From Mycoplasma sp. CAG:472 (lineage in GTDB: Bacteria; Bacillota_I; Bacilli_A; RF39; UBA660), in assembly GCA_000437315.1 (NCBI GenBank), contig FR899415.1:24180-88179 (forward strand): a stretch of 64,000 nucleotides of DNA, read 5' to 3'. Shown here piece by piece: positions 29,195 through 37,377 of this stretch. The position numbers and the translations under genes are program-made. Under the pieces are notes generated by a model. That model had not been told where the DNA came from. It searched no databases and worked only from the letters and a program-made list of their open reading frames with translations. The first letter of the stretch is position 1; every line of letters begins with the position of its first letter.

Positions 29195-29899
29195 TTATCT
29201 TGCAATAACAAAATCTTGTTCAACATCATTATTTAAATATGAAGATAAATTCTTAAATAATAACTCATTAAATAGACTTATTAAATATTTTTGTTCTTCG
29301 TTTTCATATTTAATATTTGAAATATTATTTGTATGTTTTAAAATAATTTTTTTTGCATATTCACTATCAATTTTTGGTAAATCACAAGATATTTTTGTAA
29401 TATCTAAATAATTATTAATCATTAATCTTTCAAATTCAGGGTTACACATCATATACTTAATAACCATCTTCATAAATTCTAAATTAATTTTGTTAGAATA
29501 TGTAGCATCTTTATTACTTAAATCATTTGTAATTACAGCATGTAAATCTTTCAAAGTTTTAATAATAAAAGGATGTAATAATATATCATTTGATCCAGTA
29601 ATGGATTTATAGTTATAAAGTACTTTACACTTTAATCTATTGCGATTAACTATACCTTCAGTAACTTTTACATCTTCTGAAGCACTAACAAGTCCAAGAT
29701 AACATAAACAGCAATCTTCATATTCTAATAAAGGTGCAAGTTCATTTAATAAATTGATAACCTCACTTTGTTTATTATTTTCATATAATTTAATAAGATT
29801 TTCATATTTTGTAACAACCTGTAAAGCATAATAATTTAATTCGGTTTCCGCAAATAATTGTCCTTCAGTTTTTTCATTACTATTAATTACATTTAACAT
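29195..29899 (-). CDS. Helical accessory family protein, member 1 (234 aa)
   Basis: A close relative of the 25382 protein: LAPLLEYEDCCLCYLGLVSASEDVKVTEG, FIIKTLKDLHAVITND, VIKYMMCNPEFERLMINNYLDITKISCDLPKIDSEYA and LFNELLFKNLSSYL. Cytosolic, helical. AAAGGAAATG lies upstream of the ATG. It is transcribed from the second copy of the 54-bp promoter repeat and is separated from the rest of the operon by about 200 bp holding the gene-end scar. Function unknown. Confidence 0.75.
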   Translation of the reverse strand: MLNVINSNEKTEGQLFAETELNYYALQVVTKYENLIKLYENNKQSEVINLLNELAPLLEYEDCCLCYLGLVSASEDVKVTEGIVNRNRLKCKVLYNYKSITGSNDILLHPFIIKTLKDLHAVITNDLSNKDATYSNKINLEFMKMVIKYMMCNPEFERLMINNYLDITKISCDLPKIDSEYAKKIILKHTNNISNIKYENEEQKYLISLFNELLFKNLSSYLNNDVEQDFVIAR

Positions 29900-29940
29900 A
29901 TATATTCATTTCCTTTCTTTTACAAGTGGATAAATATTAA

Positions 29941-29994
29941 TCCCCCTTTTTCGTGAAAACTATGATAACACAAAATAAATAAATAGTCAAATTA
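29941..29994. repeat. 54-bp direct repeat, copy 2 (promoter and leader)
   Basis: One base different from 28997-29050. Supplies the promoter of the 29195-29899 gene; on the other strand it runs into the rarA promoter region. Confidence 0.9.
29962..29990 (-). promoter_or_regulatory. Promoter of the 29195-29899 gene
   Basis: TTGACT at 29985-29990 and TATCAT at 29962-29967, spacer 17, within the duplicated 54-bp block. Confidence 0.78.
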
Positions 29995-30026
29995 AGTATA
30001 TGATGGTATAATAGATATGATGACTT

Positions 30027-31223
30027 ATGAATATATTAGCAAATAGTATTAGACCTAAAACTCTTGATGATGTTCTTGGACAAGAGCATTTAATAGGTAA
30101 AGGCAAAGTACTTAGAAATTTAATTGAAAATAAAAAAATGTTCTCTCTTATTTTATATGGAACACCAGGAATTGGCAAAACAACCCTTGCAAAAGTAATT
30201 GCAAATGAAATGAATATGCCATATGAGTTTTTAAATGCAACTCAAAATAATAAAGATGATTTTTTAAGAGCAATTAATGATGCAAGACTTTCTGGTGAAA
30301 AAATAATAATTATTGATGAAATCCATCGAATGAATAAAGATAAGCAAGATATACTACTTCCTTATCTTGAAAATGGTACAGTTATTTTAATTGGTCTTAC
30401 TACCTCAAATCCATTTATAAAGGTAAATCCTGCAATAAGAAGTAGATGTACAATTTTTGAACTTAAAGCCCTTTCTAAAGAAGATATTAAAAAAGGATTA
30501 GAAAAAGCCCTATCATATCTTCCTGATATTGATATTTCTGATGATGCACTAATGTATATTGCAGGTGCAAGTGGTGGCGATGTTAGATGCGCTTACAATA
30601 TTTTGGAAGTAGCATATTATGCCTTTAAAAAAGATATTACCGTTGATAAAATAAAGGAAATTATTCCTAAGGCAAATGTTTTTATTGATGAAAGTGATGA
30701 TGGACATTATGATGCATTAAGTGCCCTTCAAAAAAGTATTCGAGGAAGTGACATTGATGCTTCTTTACACTACCTTGCAAGACTACTTTATGCTGGTGAT
30801 TTAGATTCTATAGAACGAAGACTATCTGTTATTGCTTATGAAGATATAGGTCTTGCAAATCCTGGTATTGGACCTAGACTTGATAGTGCTATTAATGCCG
30901 CTGAAAGAGTTGGTTTTCCTGAATGTAATATCATTTTAGGAACTATTGTTACAGAAATGGCAATGTCTCCCAAAAGTAATAGTGTATATCTAGCAATAAA
31001 TAAAGCAATTAGTGATTTAAATGAAAAAGGTGCTACAAAAATACCTGATAATATTAAAACAAATTCAAGTGCATATTTATATCCTCATAATTATAAAAAT
31101 CATTATGTTAAACAAAATTATATGCCTAAAGAATATATAGGAAGTAAATATTATATTCCCCAAGAAAATAATATAGAAAATGGACTAAATAAAGTCTATA
31201 ATGAAAGGACTGGTAAAAAATGA
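30027..31223 (+). CDS. rarA: Replication-associated recombination protein, AAA+ ATPase
   Basis: RarA (MgsA/YrvN) acts at stalled replication forks as a tetrameric AAA+ clamp-loader relative. The 398-aa protein starts ANSIRPKTLDDVLGQEHLIG, has Walker A GTPGIGKT at 45-52, Walker B with DEIHRMNK (family DEIHRFNK), sensor 1 LTTSNPF, and the C-terminal DPDAALYWLARML-like stretch (IDASLHYLARLLYAGD) with YEDIGLANP. No clear ribosome-binding site; a TATAAT about 15 bases upstream implies a very short leader. It overlaps gpsA by 4 bases. In Bacillus it neighbours tcdA, also found nearby here. Confidence 0.95.
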   Translation: MNILANSIRPKTLDDVLGQEHLIGKGKVLRNLIENKKMFSLILYGTPGIGKTTLAKVIANEMNMPYEFLNATQNNKDDFLRAINDARLSGEKIIIIDEIHRMNKDKQDILLPYLENGTVILIGLTTSNPFIKVNPAIRSRCTIFELKALSKEDIKKGLEKALSYLPDIDISDDALMYIAGASGGDVRCAYNILEVAYYAFKKDITVDKIKEIIPKANVFIDESDDGHYDALSALQKSIRGSDIDASLHYLARLLYAGDLDSIERRLSVIAYEDIGLANPGIGPRLDSAINAAERVGFPECNIILGTIVTEMAMSPKSNSVYLAINKAISDLNEKGATKIPDNIKTNSSAYLYPHNYKNHYVKQNYMPKEYIGSKYYIPQENNIENGLNKVYNERTGKK

Positions 31224-32197
31224 AAATAGCAATGCTTGGAACTGGAGCTTATGGTCTTGCCCTTGCTAGTAAACTTGCAGGTAATGGTCATAAAGTTGTA
31301 ATGTGGACTGAAAATAAAGATAAAGAAAAAGAGTATCAAACTACTCATAATTTAAAAAGTATAAATTCAAGTTATGAACTTTCAGATAATATAGAGGTAA
31401 CCTCAAATATAGAGGATGTAATGAATGGTGCAAAAATAATATTTTTTACATGTGCATCAAAATATACAAATGAAGTAGCAAGTATGATTCTTCCCTACTT
31501 TGAAAAAGATATGGTAATATGTATTGCTAGTAAAGGTATCGAAGAAAAAACTTGCCATTTACTTTCAAATGTAATTAAGTTTATTTTAAATGCTAAAAAT
31601 GTTACAGTTATATCTGGCCCAACTTTTGCCGTTGATATGCTTGCCAAAGAACCTGTTGCTTTAGCAATTGCTGGTACCAATAGAAAAAGTCAAAATTTAG
31701 TAATTAAAGCATTATCTTGTGACACAGTAAAACTTAGAATTTCAAAAGATTTAATTGGAGTACAAATATGCGGTGCTGTAAAAAATATCTTTGCTATTGC
31801 CTCGGGTATTTTGGGAGGTTTAGGCTATTCAGAAAGTACAAGAGCATTTTTAATTAATGAATCACTTCACGATATAAAAGATCTAATTTACTTTATGGGT
31901 GGAAAGCCTAAAACTATACTATCTTTTGCAGGAGTTGGTGATTTACTAATGACATGTATGAGTACAAAAAGTCGTAACTATTCATTTGGTTATGTAATTG
32001 GAAATACTAAAGATAAAGATAAAATAAATGATTTTTTAAATACCCATACTGTCGAAGGTTATTATACATTAAAAACTGTTATGCTTCTTTTAAAAAAGAA
32101 AAATATAAATATTGAACTTATATCACTTATTAATGATATTGTTGATTATAAAGAAAGTCCAGAAAAATTAAGTGAATTTCTTATAAACAAAAAATAG
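31220..32197 (+). CDS. gpsA: NAD(P)-dependent glycerol-3-phosphate dehydrogenase
   Basis: GpsA reduces dihydroxyacetone phosphate to sn-glycerol 3-phosphate, the backbone for phospholipids. The 325-aa protein has the N-terminal dinucleotide motif GTGAYGLALA, the SKGIEE and SGPTFAVDMLAKEPVA motifs, the catalytic-Lys region GAVKNIFAIASGI, and AGVGDLLMTCMSTKSRN. It starts within the rarA stop (ATGA overlap). The operon ends at a bidirectional hairpin. Cardiolipin synthase, another phospholipid enzyme, is the convergent neighbour. Confidence 0.96.
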   Translation: MKIAMLGTGAYGLALASKLAGNGHKVVMWTENKDKEKEYQTTHNLKSINSSYELSDNIEVTSNIEDVMNGAKIIFFTCASKYTNEVASMILPYFEKDMVICIASKGIEEKTCHLLSNVIKFILNAKNVTVISGPTFAVDMLAKEPVALAIAGTNRKSQNLVIKALSCDTVKLRISKDLIGVQICGAVKNIFAIASGILGGLGYSESTRAFLINESLHDIKDLIYFMGGKPKTILSFAGVGDLLMTCMSTKSRNYSFGYVIGNTKDKDKINDFLNTHTVEGYYTLKTVMLLLKKKNINIELISLINDIVDYKESPEKLSEFLINKK

Positions 32198-32219
32198 CAA
32201 ATTAAATTGCTATTTTTTT
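32190..32219. terminator. Bidirectional terminator between gpsA and cls
   Basis: AAATAGCAA and TTGCTATTT pair around a short loop, with A and T runs on both sides, so it can stop transcription from both convergent genes. Confidence 0.88.
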
Positions 32220-32224
32220 AAAAT

Positions 32225-33730
32225 TTAAAAAAGTGGAGCAAAAAGTCTTAATATAGATTGCCAAATACCTTTAAAAAAACCAACTTTTACATTTTTATTA
32301 GTTAAGATTGTACAATTATCTAATGTATCTAAAACATCTTTTTTAATATTTTTAATTTCTTTTACATTTTCCATATAAATAGCATTCTCAAAATGTAAAT
32401 ATAAACTTCGATAATCCATATTTATAGTTCCCACTACTGCTTTAGTATCATCAGAAACAAATACTTTTGAATGAACAAATCCATCATTATATTTACATAT
32501 TTTAACTCCATTTTTTGTTAAATAAGGAAAAAATGAACTAGTTTGAGTATAAACTATTTTTTTATCAGGAACACCTGGTACAATAATTTTAACATCAACA
32601 CCTCTTTTAGCTGCTCTTACTAAAGTATTTTGCATATCTGTATCAATTATTAAATAAGGTGTCATGATATAAACATATTTTTTAGCGCTATTAATAATAT
32701 TTATATAAACATCTTCCGCAACAAATGGTTTATATATAGGGGATATTCCATAAGGTAATACATAACCATTATTACATTTTTTATTAGAAAAGTCATATTT
32801 AAATTTTAATAAATCTTCGTCCTCTTTTATATTTGCATTCCATAAACTACAAAACATTACTGTAAAATTAAATACGGCATCACCCTCTATTTTAATTCCA
32901 TTATCTTTCCATACTCCTAGTTTACTATTAATATTTATATATTCATCACTTATATTTACACCGCCAGAAAAAGCAACTTTTCCATCAATTATTGTCATTT
33001 TTCTATGATCTCTATTATTCATAAATATACCCTTAAATGGGCTAACCTTATTAAAGGGAATACATTTAATACCATAAGTTGATAATTGTTTAGGATAATT
33101 TGTTGAAAGCATAGCAATACTACCCATATCATCATAAATTATTCTAACATCTACTCCTAAAGAAGCTTTTTCCTTTAATATATCTAAAATATTTTCAAGC
33201 ATAATACCATTATTAATAATAAAATATTCCATAAATATAAATTTTTCTGCACTTTTTAATTCTTTTAATAGAGACGGATAAAAATCTTGCCCAAAATTAT
33301 AATATTTAACATCATTATTTGTTGAGGCAGGAAATCGTGCATAATTATTTAAATATTTTAGGTTATCTAAATAATTATCATTTATTTGTTTAGTAATATC
33401 ATTATCTTGTTTTAAGTATTTTTGATACTCATTTTCTGTATTATAAATGTTTTTAAGTAATTTATTTTTAGCATAACTACCACCTAGAGTTAAAAGTAAG
33501 ATAGTTCCAAAAATTGGAAATACTAATATAAGCATAATCCAAGGTAAATCATTAGATAAGTTTGTACTATCCTTTAAAAGTTTCAAAACAATAAGTATAC
33601 TTAATATATCATAAATAATACCTATAATAGTTATATTGTTATGAAAATATAATTGAATTAATATATGAAATCCAAATTGTAATATTACGCCCAAAATAAC
33701 TATTATTGCTCTTTTTATTGCATTAACCAT
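32225..33730 (-). CDS. cls: Cardiolipin synthase (phospholipase D family)
   Basis: Cls joins two phosphatidylglycerols into cardiolipin at the membrane. The 501-aa protein has two N-terminal membrane helices, then two HKD motifs: NRDHRKMTIIDGKVAFSGGVN and GFVHSKVFVSDDTKAVVGTINMDYRS, plus the ENAIY segment. The start at 33730 (MVNAIKRAI) is preferred because AAAGGA lies before it. The gene stands alone, with its 3' end against the bidirectional terminator. Confidence 0.95.
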   Translation of the reverse strand: MVNAIKRAIIVILGVILQFGFHILIQLYFHNNITIIGIIYDILSILIVLKLLKDSTNLSNDLPWIMLILVFPIFGTILLLTLGGSYAKNKLLKNIYNTENEYQKYLKQDNDITKQINDNYLDNLKYLNNYARFPASTNNDVKYYNFGQDFYPSLLKELKSAEKFIFMEYFIINNGIMLENILDILKEKASLGVDVRIIYDDMGSIAMLSTNYPKQLSTYGIKCIPFNKVSPFKGIFMNNRDHRKMTIIDGKVAFSGGVNISDEYININSKLGVWKDNGIKIEGDAVFNFTVMFCSLWNANIKEDEDLLKFKYDFSNKKCNNGYVLPYGISPIYKPFVAEDVYINIINSAKKYVYIMTPYLIIDTDMQNTLVRAAKRGVDVKIIVPGVPDKKIVYTQTSSFFPYLTKNGVKICKYNDGFVHSKVFVSDDTKAVVGTINMDYRSLYLHFENAIYMENVKEIKNIKKDVLDTLDNCTILTNKNVKVGFFKGIWQSILRLFAPLF

Positions 33731-33797
33731 AAATGATCCTTTCATTTTTTTATTGTACTATTTTGCAATTAAATTTTCAATAGTTTTAATTTATTTA

Positions 33798-35663
33798 TTA
33801 TTTTTTATATTCATTTTTTATTTTATTATAAATAGATTCTTCATCTAAATTATTTAATCTTATAAGTTCCTCCCTTGTAGCAGTAAACATAAATTTATTA
33901 GGAATATTATAAACATAAAAATCATTTTTACTATTAATTTTACTTGCAAATGATAAAACTATACTATCTAAACTACAACCTTCCATACTCTCTTCATAAA
34001 TAAATACTTTTTTATAATATTTTAGTATTTTAGTAAGCATTTTTTCATCTATTGGCTTTAAGAATCTAGCATTAATAATTGTAAGATTTATATTATCTTT
34101 AGAAAGTTTTTCACAAATATTTTGTGCTCTACTTACAAAATCACCATATGTAATAATTATACCATCTTCTCCGGAGGCAATTACACTCCAAGAACCCAAA
34201 ACAATATCTTCTTTCTTTTGAAAATCATACTTTAAATTTATTTTGGGATATCTTATTGCAAATGGTTTGTCAGTTTTTAATGCAAGTTCTAAAAGATTAT
34301 CAGCTTCTTTAGGACTCGATGGCATAGATATAACCATATTAGGAATAGGAAGTAGCATTGGCACGTCAAATAGCCCTTGATGAGTTTCACCATCTGAGGA
34401 TACAAAACCTGCCCTATCAATACATATAATTACGTGTTCATTCATTCTCGCAATATCATGGACAATTTCATCATAACCACGCTGAAGAAAACTTGAGTAA
34501 ATAAAACATATTGGTTTTTTACCATTTTCAGCAAGGGAAGAAGCTAAAACTAAAGCATGTTCTTCATTAATGCCAACATCAATAAACTGTTTAGGAAGTT
34601 TTTCTTTTATAATACTAAGTTTACATCCCTTTTCCATCGCAGGTGTAATAACAATTATATCTTTATCTTTTTTAGCATAATTTAAAACATACGAACTCAT
34701 TATTTCACTATATGATGGTAAATTTGATATTTCTTTAGGTTTACCATCTTTTATATTAAAGGGTCCTACTCCGTGAAATGAACCAGTTTCATCATTTTCG
34801 GCAAGTTCATAACCAAAACCTTTTTTAGTAATTACATGAAGTAAAACAGGCTTATTAATATTTTTAACCATTTGCAAATACTTAATCATTTCATTAAAGT
34901 CTTCACCATCAATTGGTCCAAAATACTCAAAACCTAAAGAAGTAAATAAACTTCCTTTTTTTACATATAACATTTTAAAATTATCTTTAATATTATTTAA
35001 GGCATTAGCACACACTTTACCAAACTTTGTTTTATTTAAAAAACTTTTAGTGTTTTTCTTAACATCATTATAGCCTTTACCCGCTCTTACAGAATCTAAA
35101 AAATTATGAACTGCTCCAACATTTTTAGAAATGCTCATTTCATTATCATTTAAAATAATAATAAGCCTTGTATTTAAACTTCCTATATGATTTAAGGCTT
35201 CAAAAGAAAGGCCATTAGAAATAGAACCATCTCCGATGACACATACAACATTATAATCTTTTTTATCTAAATCTCTTGCTAAAGCAAAACCTAAGCCCGC
35301 CGATAAAGAAGTTGAACTATGTCCAGCTTCATAAACATCATATTTACTTTCACTTTTCTTTTGAAAACCCTCAAGGCCATTATATTTTCTTAAGTTTTTA
35401 AAATCTTTTGCTCTACCAGTTAATATTTTATATGGATATGTTTGATGGCCAACATCAAAAATTATTTTATCAATACTTGCATCAAATACTTTAAGCATCG
35501 CAATAGTTAAATCAGTAATTCCCAAATTTGATGATAAGTGACCTCCTGTATTAGAAACATTTTCTAAAATAAACTCCCGAATATCCGCTCCTAAAGTATC
35601 TAGTTCATCATTATTTAAATCTTTTAGAAAATCAGGATTTTTTATATTTTCAACCTTATCCAT
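33798..35663 (-). CDS. dxs: 1-deoxy-D-xylulose-5-phosphate synthase
   Basis: Dxs condenses pyruvate and glyceraldehyde 3-phosphate with thiamine diphosphate, the first step of the MEP isoprenoid pathway. At 621 aa it has normal length: SNTGGHLSSNLGITDLT, VFDVGHQ-type FDVGHQTYPYKILTGR, GHSSTSLSAGLG, the ThDP motif VIGDGSISNG...LNDNEMSISKNVGA, and DRAGFVSSDGETHQGLFD. Its start overlaps the tcdA stop by 8 bases, so the two are coupled. Using MEP rather than mevalonate separates the host from many Bacilli that use mevalonate. Confidence 0.97.
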   Translation of the reverse strand: MDKVENIKNPDFLKDLNNDELDTLGADIREFILENVSNTGGHLSSNLGITDLTIAMLKVFDASIDKIIFDVGHQTYPYKILTGRAKDFKNLRKYNGLEGFQKKSESKYDVYEAGHSSTSLSAGLGFALARDLDKKDYNVVCVIGDGSISNGLSFEALNHIGSLNTRLIIILNDNEMSISKNVGAVHNFLDSVRAGKGYNDVKKNTKSFLNKTKFGKVCANALNNIKDNFKMLYVKKGSLFTSLGFEYFGPIDGEDFNEMIKYLQMVKNINKPVLLHVITKKGFGYELAENDETGSFHGVGPFNIKDGKPKEISNLPSYSEIMSSYVLNYAKKDKDIIVITPAMEKGCKLSIIKEKLPKQFIDVGINEEHALVLASSLAENGKKPICFIYSSFLQRGYDEIVHDIARMNEHVIICIDRAGFVSSDGETHQGLFDVPMLLPIPNMVISMPSSPKEADNLLELALKTDKPFAIRYPKINLKYDFQKKEDIVLGSWSVIASGEDGIIITYGDFVSRAQNICEKLSKDNINLTIINARFLKPIDEKMLTKILKYYKKVFIYEESMEGCSLDSIVLSFASKINSKNDFYVYNIPNKFMFTATREELIRLNNLDEESIYNKIKNEYKK

Positions 35664-36324
35664 TGATAATATCCTTTATTACATAGTCTGATAAATATAT
35701 TCCCGCTACTGAAGTTGTACATACATATGATGAAATTGGTTGACTTTTAATTGGCTTTTCTTTAGAACATATTACATTAACATCATCAAAAAATTCACAT
35801 TTTTTAATTAAATAATGATTAAGTTTTTTACCAAGTGGATCAAATAAACTTTCTTTTAAAGTACTTTTACATACTAATTCAGGACAAACTCTATTACCAA
35901 TTCCTAAAGAAACAATAATTTTCTTATTATATTTTTTAGCATTTATTATAAGATTTGCTTTTGCCGGAACACTATCACAAGCATCAATTATATAATCATA
36001 TGAAGAAAAATCAAAATCTGAATTAAAATCTAAAAATGTATCAAGTACATTAATATTAACATTTTCATTTATACTTTTTGCTCTTGCTAAAGCAGTATCT
36101 ATTTTCTTTTTGCCTAATGAGTCAAGTGTAGCATATAACTGTCTATTTAAATTGCTTTCTTCATAAGTATCAAAATCAATAACTGTAATATTTTCTACTC
36201 CACATCTAATTAATGTTTCAAAACAAAAAGAACCTACTCCGCCAATTCCCACTAAAAGGATGTGAGCATTTTTAATCTTTTCTAAATTATTTTCTCCAAA
36301 CAAATTTATTAATCTTTCTTTCAT
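35656..36324 (-). CDS. tcdA: tRNA threonylcarbamoyladenosine dehydratase (TcdA/YrvM)
   Basis: An E1/MoeB-fold enzyme that cyclises t6A to ct6A in tRNA using ATP. The 222-aa protein has the GIGGVGSFCFETLIRCGV nucleotide motif, DFDTYEESNLNRQLYA with the conserved N-R-Q, and the DACDS segment. The start follows GGAG by five bases and lies 14 bp after the end of the 6S RNA. The order 6S RNA-tcdA is as in Bacillus, where bsrA lies next to yrvM. It leads the tcdA-dxs unit. Confidence 0.93.
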   Translation of the reverse strand: MKERLINLFGENNLEKIKNAHILLVGIGGVGSFCFETLIRCGVENITVIDFDTYEESNLNRQLYATLDSLGKKKIDTALARAKSINENVNINVLDTFLDFNSDFDFSSYDYIIDACDSVPAKANLIINAKKYNKKIIVSLGIGNRVCPELVCKSTLKESLFDPLGKKLNHYLIKKCEFFDDVNVICSKEKPIKSQPISSYVCTTSVAGIYLSDYVIKDIING

Positions 36325-36337
36325 ACATACTCCTATT

Positions 36338-36520
36338 AAAAAACCCAGTAAGATTAGTCTATGCTAGATAAAATCCCGCGCTCTCCGCAGGTGGGCATCA
36401 CATAAGTTATTTTAGGATTCTTATGTACTTAATGAATAAGCATTCTACACCATAACCTAATTAGATTCCCTTATTTCTATCTTTAGTCGGTTTTATACGC
36501 TATAAACTATCAACTAGGTA
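36338..36520 (-). ncRNA. ssrS: 6S RNA
   Basis: About 183 nt from a transcription start after TATAAT (36526-36531) to a T-run at 36338-36343. The two ends pair over ~20 bases in a long interrupted stem (ACCUAGU...AGUUUAUAGC against GCAUAGACUAAUC...ACUGGGU), the middle is a large open region plus a long imperfect arm (AAGUACAUAAGAAU..., CUUAUGUGAUGCCC), giving the rod with a central bubble typical of 6S RNA. Its place immediately before tcdA matches Bacillus 6S-1 (bsrA, beside yrvM). It would bind sigma-A RNA polymerase. No covariance search was possible. Confidence 0.8.
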
Positions 36521-36525
36521 TCTTA

Positions 36526-36531
36526 ATTATA
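36526..36531 (-). promoter_or_regulatory. -10 element of the 6S RNA
   Basis: TATAAT 6-8 bases before the inferred RNA start; the -35 is weak. Bases 36535-36640 upstream show nothing else I can name. Confidence 0.6.
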
Positions 36532-36642
36532 ACAAACTATTTATATAAAATAAATATAATCATTAAAAGTTTACATTACATTTTTTCTATTTAGCATATT
36601 TACCTATAAAAATTATAATATTATTTTACAGTAAAATAAGTG

Positions 36643-36671
36643 TCAATATAAAAAGAGAACTATTCTCTTTT
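36643..36671 (-). terminator. Intrinsic terminator after the DUF4160 remnant
   Basis: AAAAGAGAA and TTCTCTTTT form a perfect 9-bp stem with a TAG loop and a TTTTTATATT tail on the minus strand. Confidence 0.82.
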
Positions 36672-36749
36672 GAATTTAGGTTCTCCATACTCTCTTTACT
36701 GAAAATACATTCTAATTATAATGCCATAAAATTTAGAAATAGTTGGCAA
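36660..36749 (-). pseudogene. DUF4160 gene remnant (N-terminal 29 codons, internal stop)
   Basis: From a TTG at 36749, with AGGAG six bases before it, the frame reads LPTISKFYGIIIRMYFQ, a TAA, then REYGEPKFKRE and a stop. DUF4160 proteins begin MPTI..FYGI.IRMYF..H..PHFHA, so the match covers the whole conserved start, with the stop where the loop before the HFHA motif should be. The usual ~80 residues are cut to 29. DUF4160 genes usually pair with a DUF2442 gene in small mobile modules; no partner is left here. Confidence 0.7.
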
Positions 36750-36763
36750 GTATAACTCCTTTC

Positions 36764-36792
36764 ACTATAATTAAATCATTATATAGTGATTT
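36764..36792. repeat. Inverted repeat before the DUF4160 remnant
   Basis: TCACTATA and TATAGTGA flank a 12-13 base AT-rich centre just upstream of the AGGAG site, a possible operator of the lost module. Confidence 0.5.
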
Positions 36793-36807
36793 TGCCAAAA
36801 ACTAATT

Positions 36808-37203
36808 TTATTTCAATCTTCTTCGGCGAGAAAAGCCTAAGTCATTATTTAAGTTATAATCTTCATCATAATTATATGATAAATCATTTTTATTTATTTT
36901 TTCATTAGTTTCAATTTTATTATTATTTTCACTCTCTAATTCGATTTTCTTTTCATATAATTCATTAAGTTTTTTTTCAGTATTATTAAGCATATATGAA
37001 CTACATGCACTTGTTATAATAAATAGTCCATCCGCTCCCATTAAACAATAAGATTCAATTAAATGATCAACTCCATTACCTACAAGTATAATAGATGTTA
37101 TAACTAAACCATAGATTGATATCTTCTTAAATACTTTTAATAAGTATTTTTCCCTTTTTTTAGTATCAATTTCATTATTTATATATTCTTTTTTATTATC
37201 CAT
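36808..37203 (-). CDS. Short two-TM protein with basic C-terminal tail
   Basis: A 131-aa protein with two hydrophobic segments (about 33-50 and 56-72), a coiled-coil part (LNNTEKKLNELYEKKIELESENNNK) and an Asn/Asp-rich linker ending in DLGFSRRRRLK. Plan and tail resemble the two-TM proteins at 14704 and 59449 (LSKPxVRKxxLK tails), in shorter form. GGAGGA precedes the ATG. It is not next to the large paralogues here. Family and function unknown. Confidence 0.65.
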   Translation of the reverse strand: MDNKKEYINNEIDTKKREKYLLKVFKKISIYGLVITSIILVGNGVDHLIESYCLMGADGLFIITSACSSYMLNNTEKKLNELYEKKIELESENNNKIETNEKINKNDLSYNYDEDYNLNNDLGFSRRRRLK

Positions 37204-37247
37204 AAATCCTCCATTTAATAATACTATAATTATATAAAAAAATGACT

Positions 37248-37284
37248 AAAATAAAAAGAGGTAAGATTAATATCTTACTCCTCC
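37248..37284 (-). terminator. Intrinsic terminator of the serpin-HerA unit
   Basis: GAGNAGTAAGAT and ATCTTACCTC pair around ATTA, then TTTTTATTTT. The stem overlaps the stop codon of the 37-codon ORF, as several other terminators here overlap stops. Confidence 0.82.
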
Positions 37285-37377
37285 CCATTGAGCAGCAACA
37301 AAACCAACTCTATTAAAAGTAGGAAGTTCTTGCTCTTTTACATTAATTTTTCTATTTACTTTTTTTATCTCCAGCAA
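37267..37377 (-). CDS. Candidate 36-aa protein overlapping the herA end
   Basis: A 37-codon frame, -1 relative to herA, giving ...KKVNRKINVKEQELPTF and NRVGFVAAQWGGVRY. The hydrophilic start followed by a GFxxxxWGG end looks like a conserved small protein rather than chance. The only standard start is a TTG (37377) in the herA tail; GGAG lies just inside the frame, so the true start or even a frameshift from herA is open. The terminator begins at its stop, which fits a real last gene. Confidence 0.4.
   Translation of the reverse strand: MLEIKKVNRKINVKEQELPTFNRVGFVAAQWGGVRY

Noticed and set aside
36338..36520. A metabolite riboswitch controlling tcdA
   Set aside because: The 5' and 3' ends pair to form one long rod with a central bubble and the terminal stem with T-run closes the RNA before the gene; the tcdA neighbourhood fits 6S RNA.
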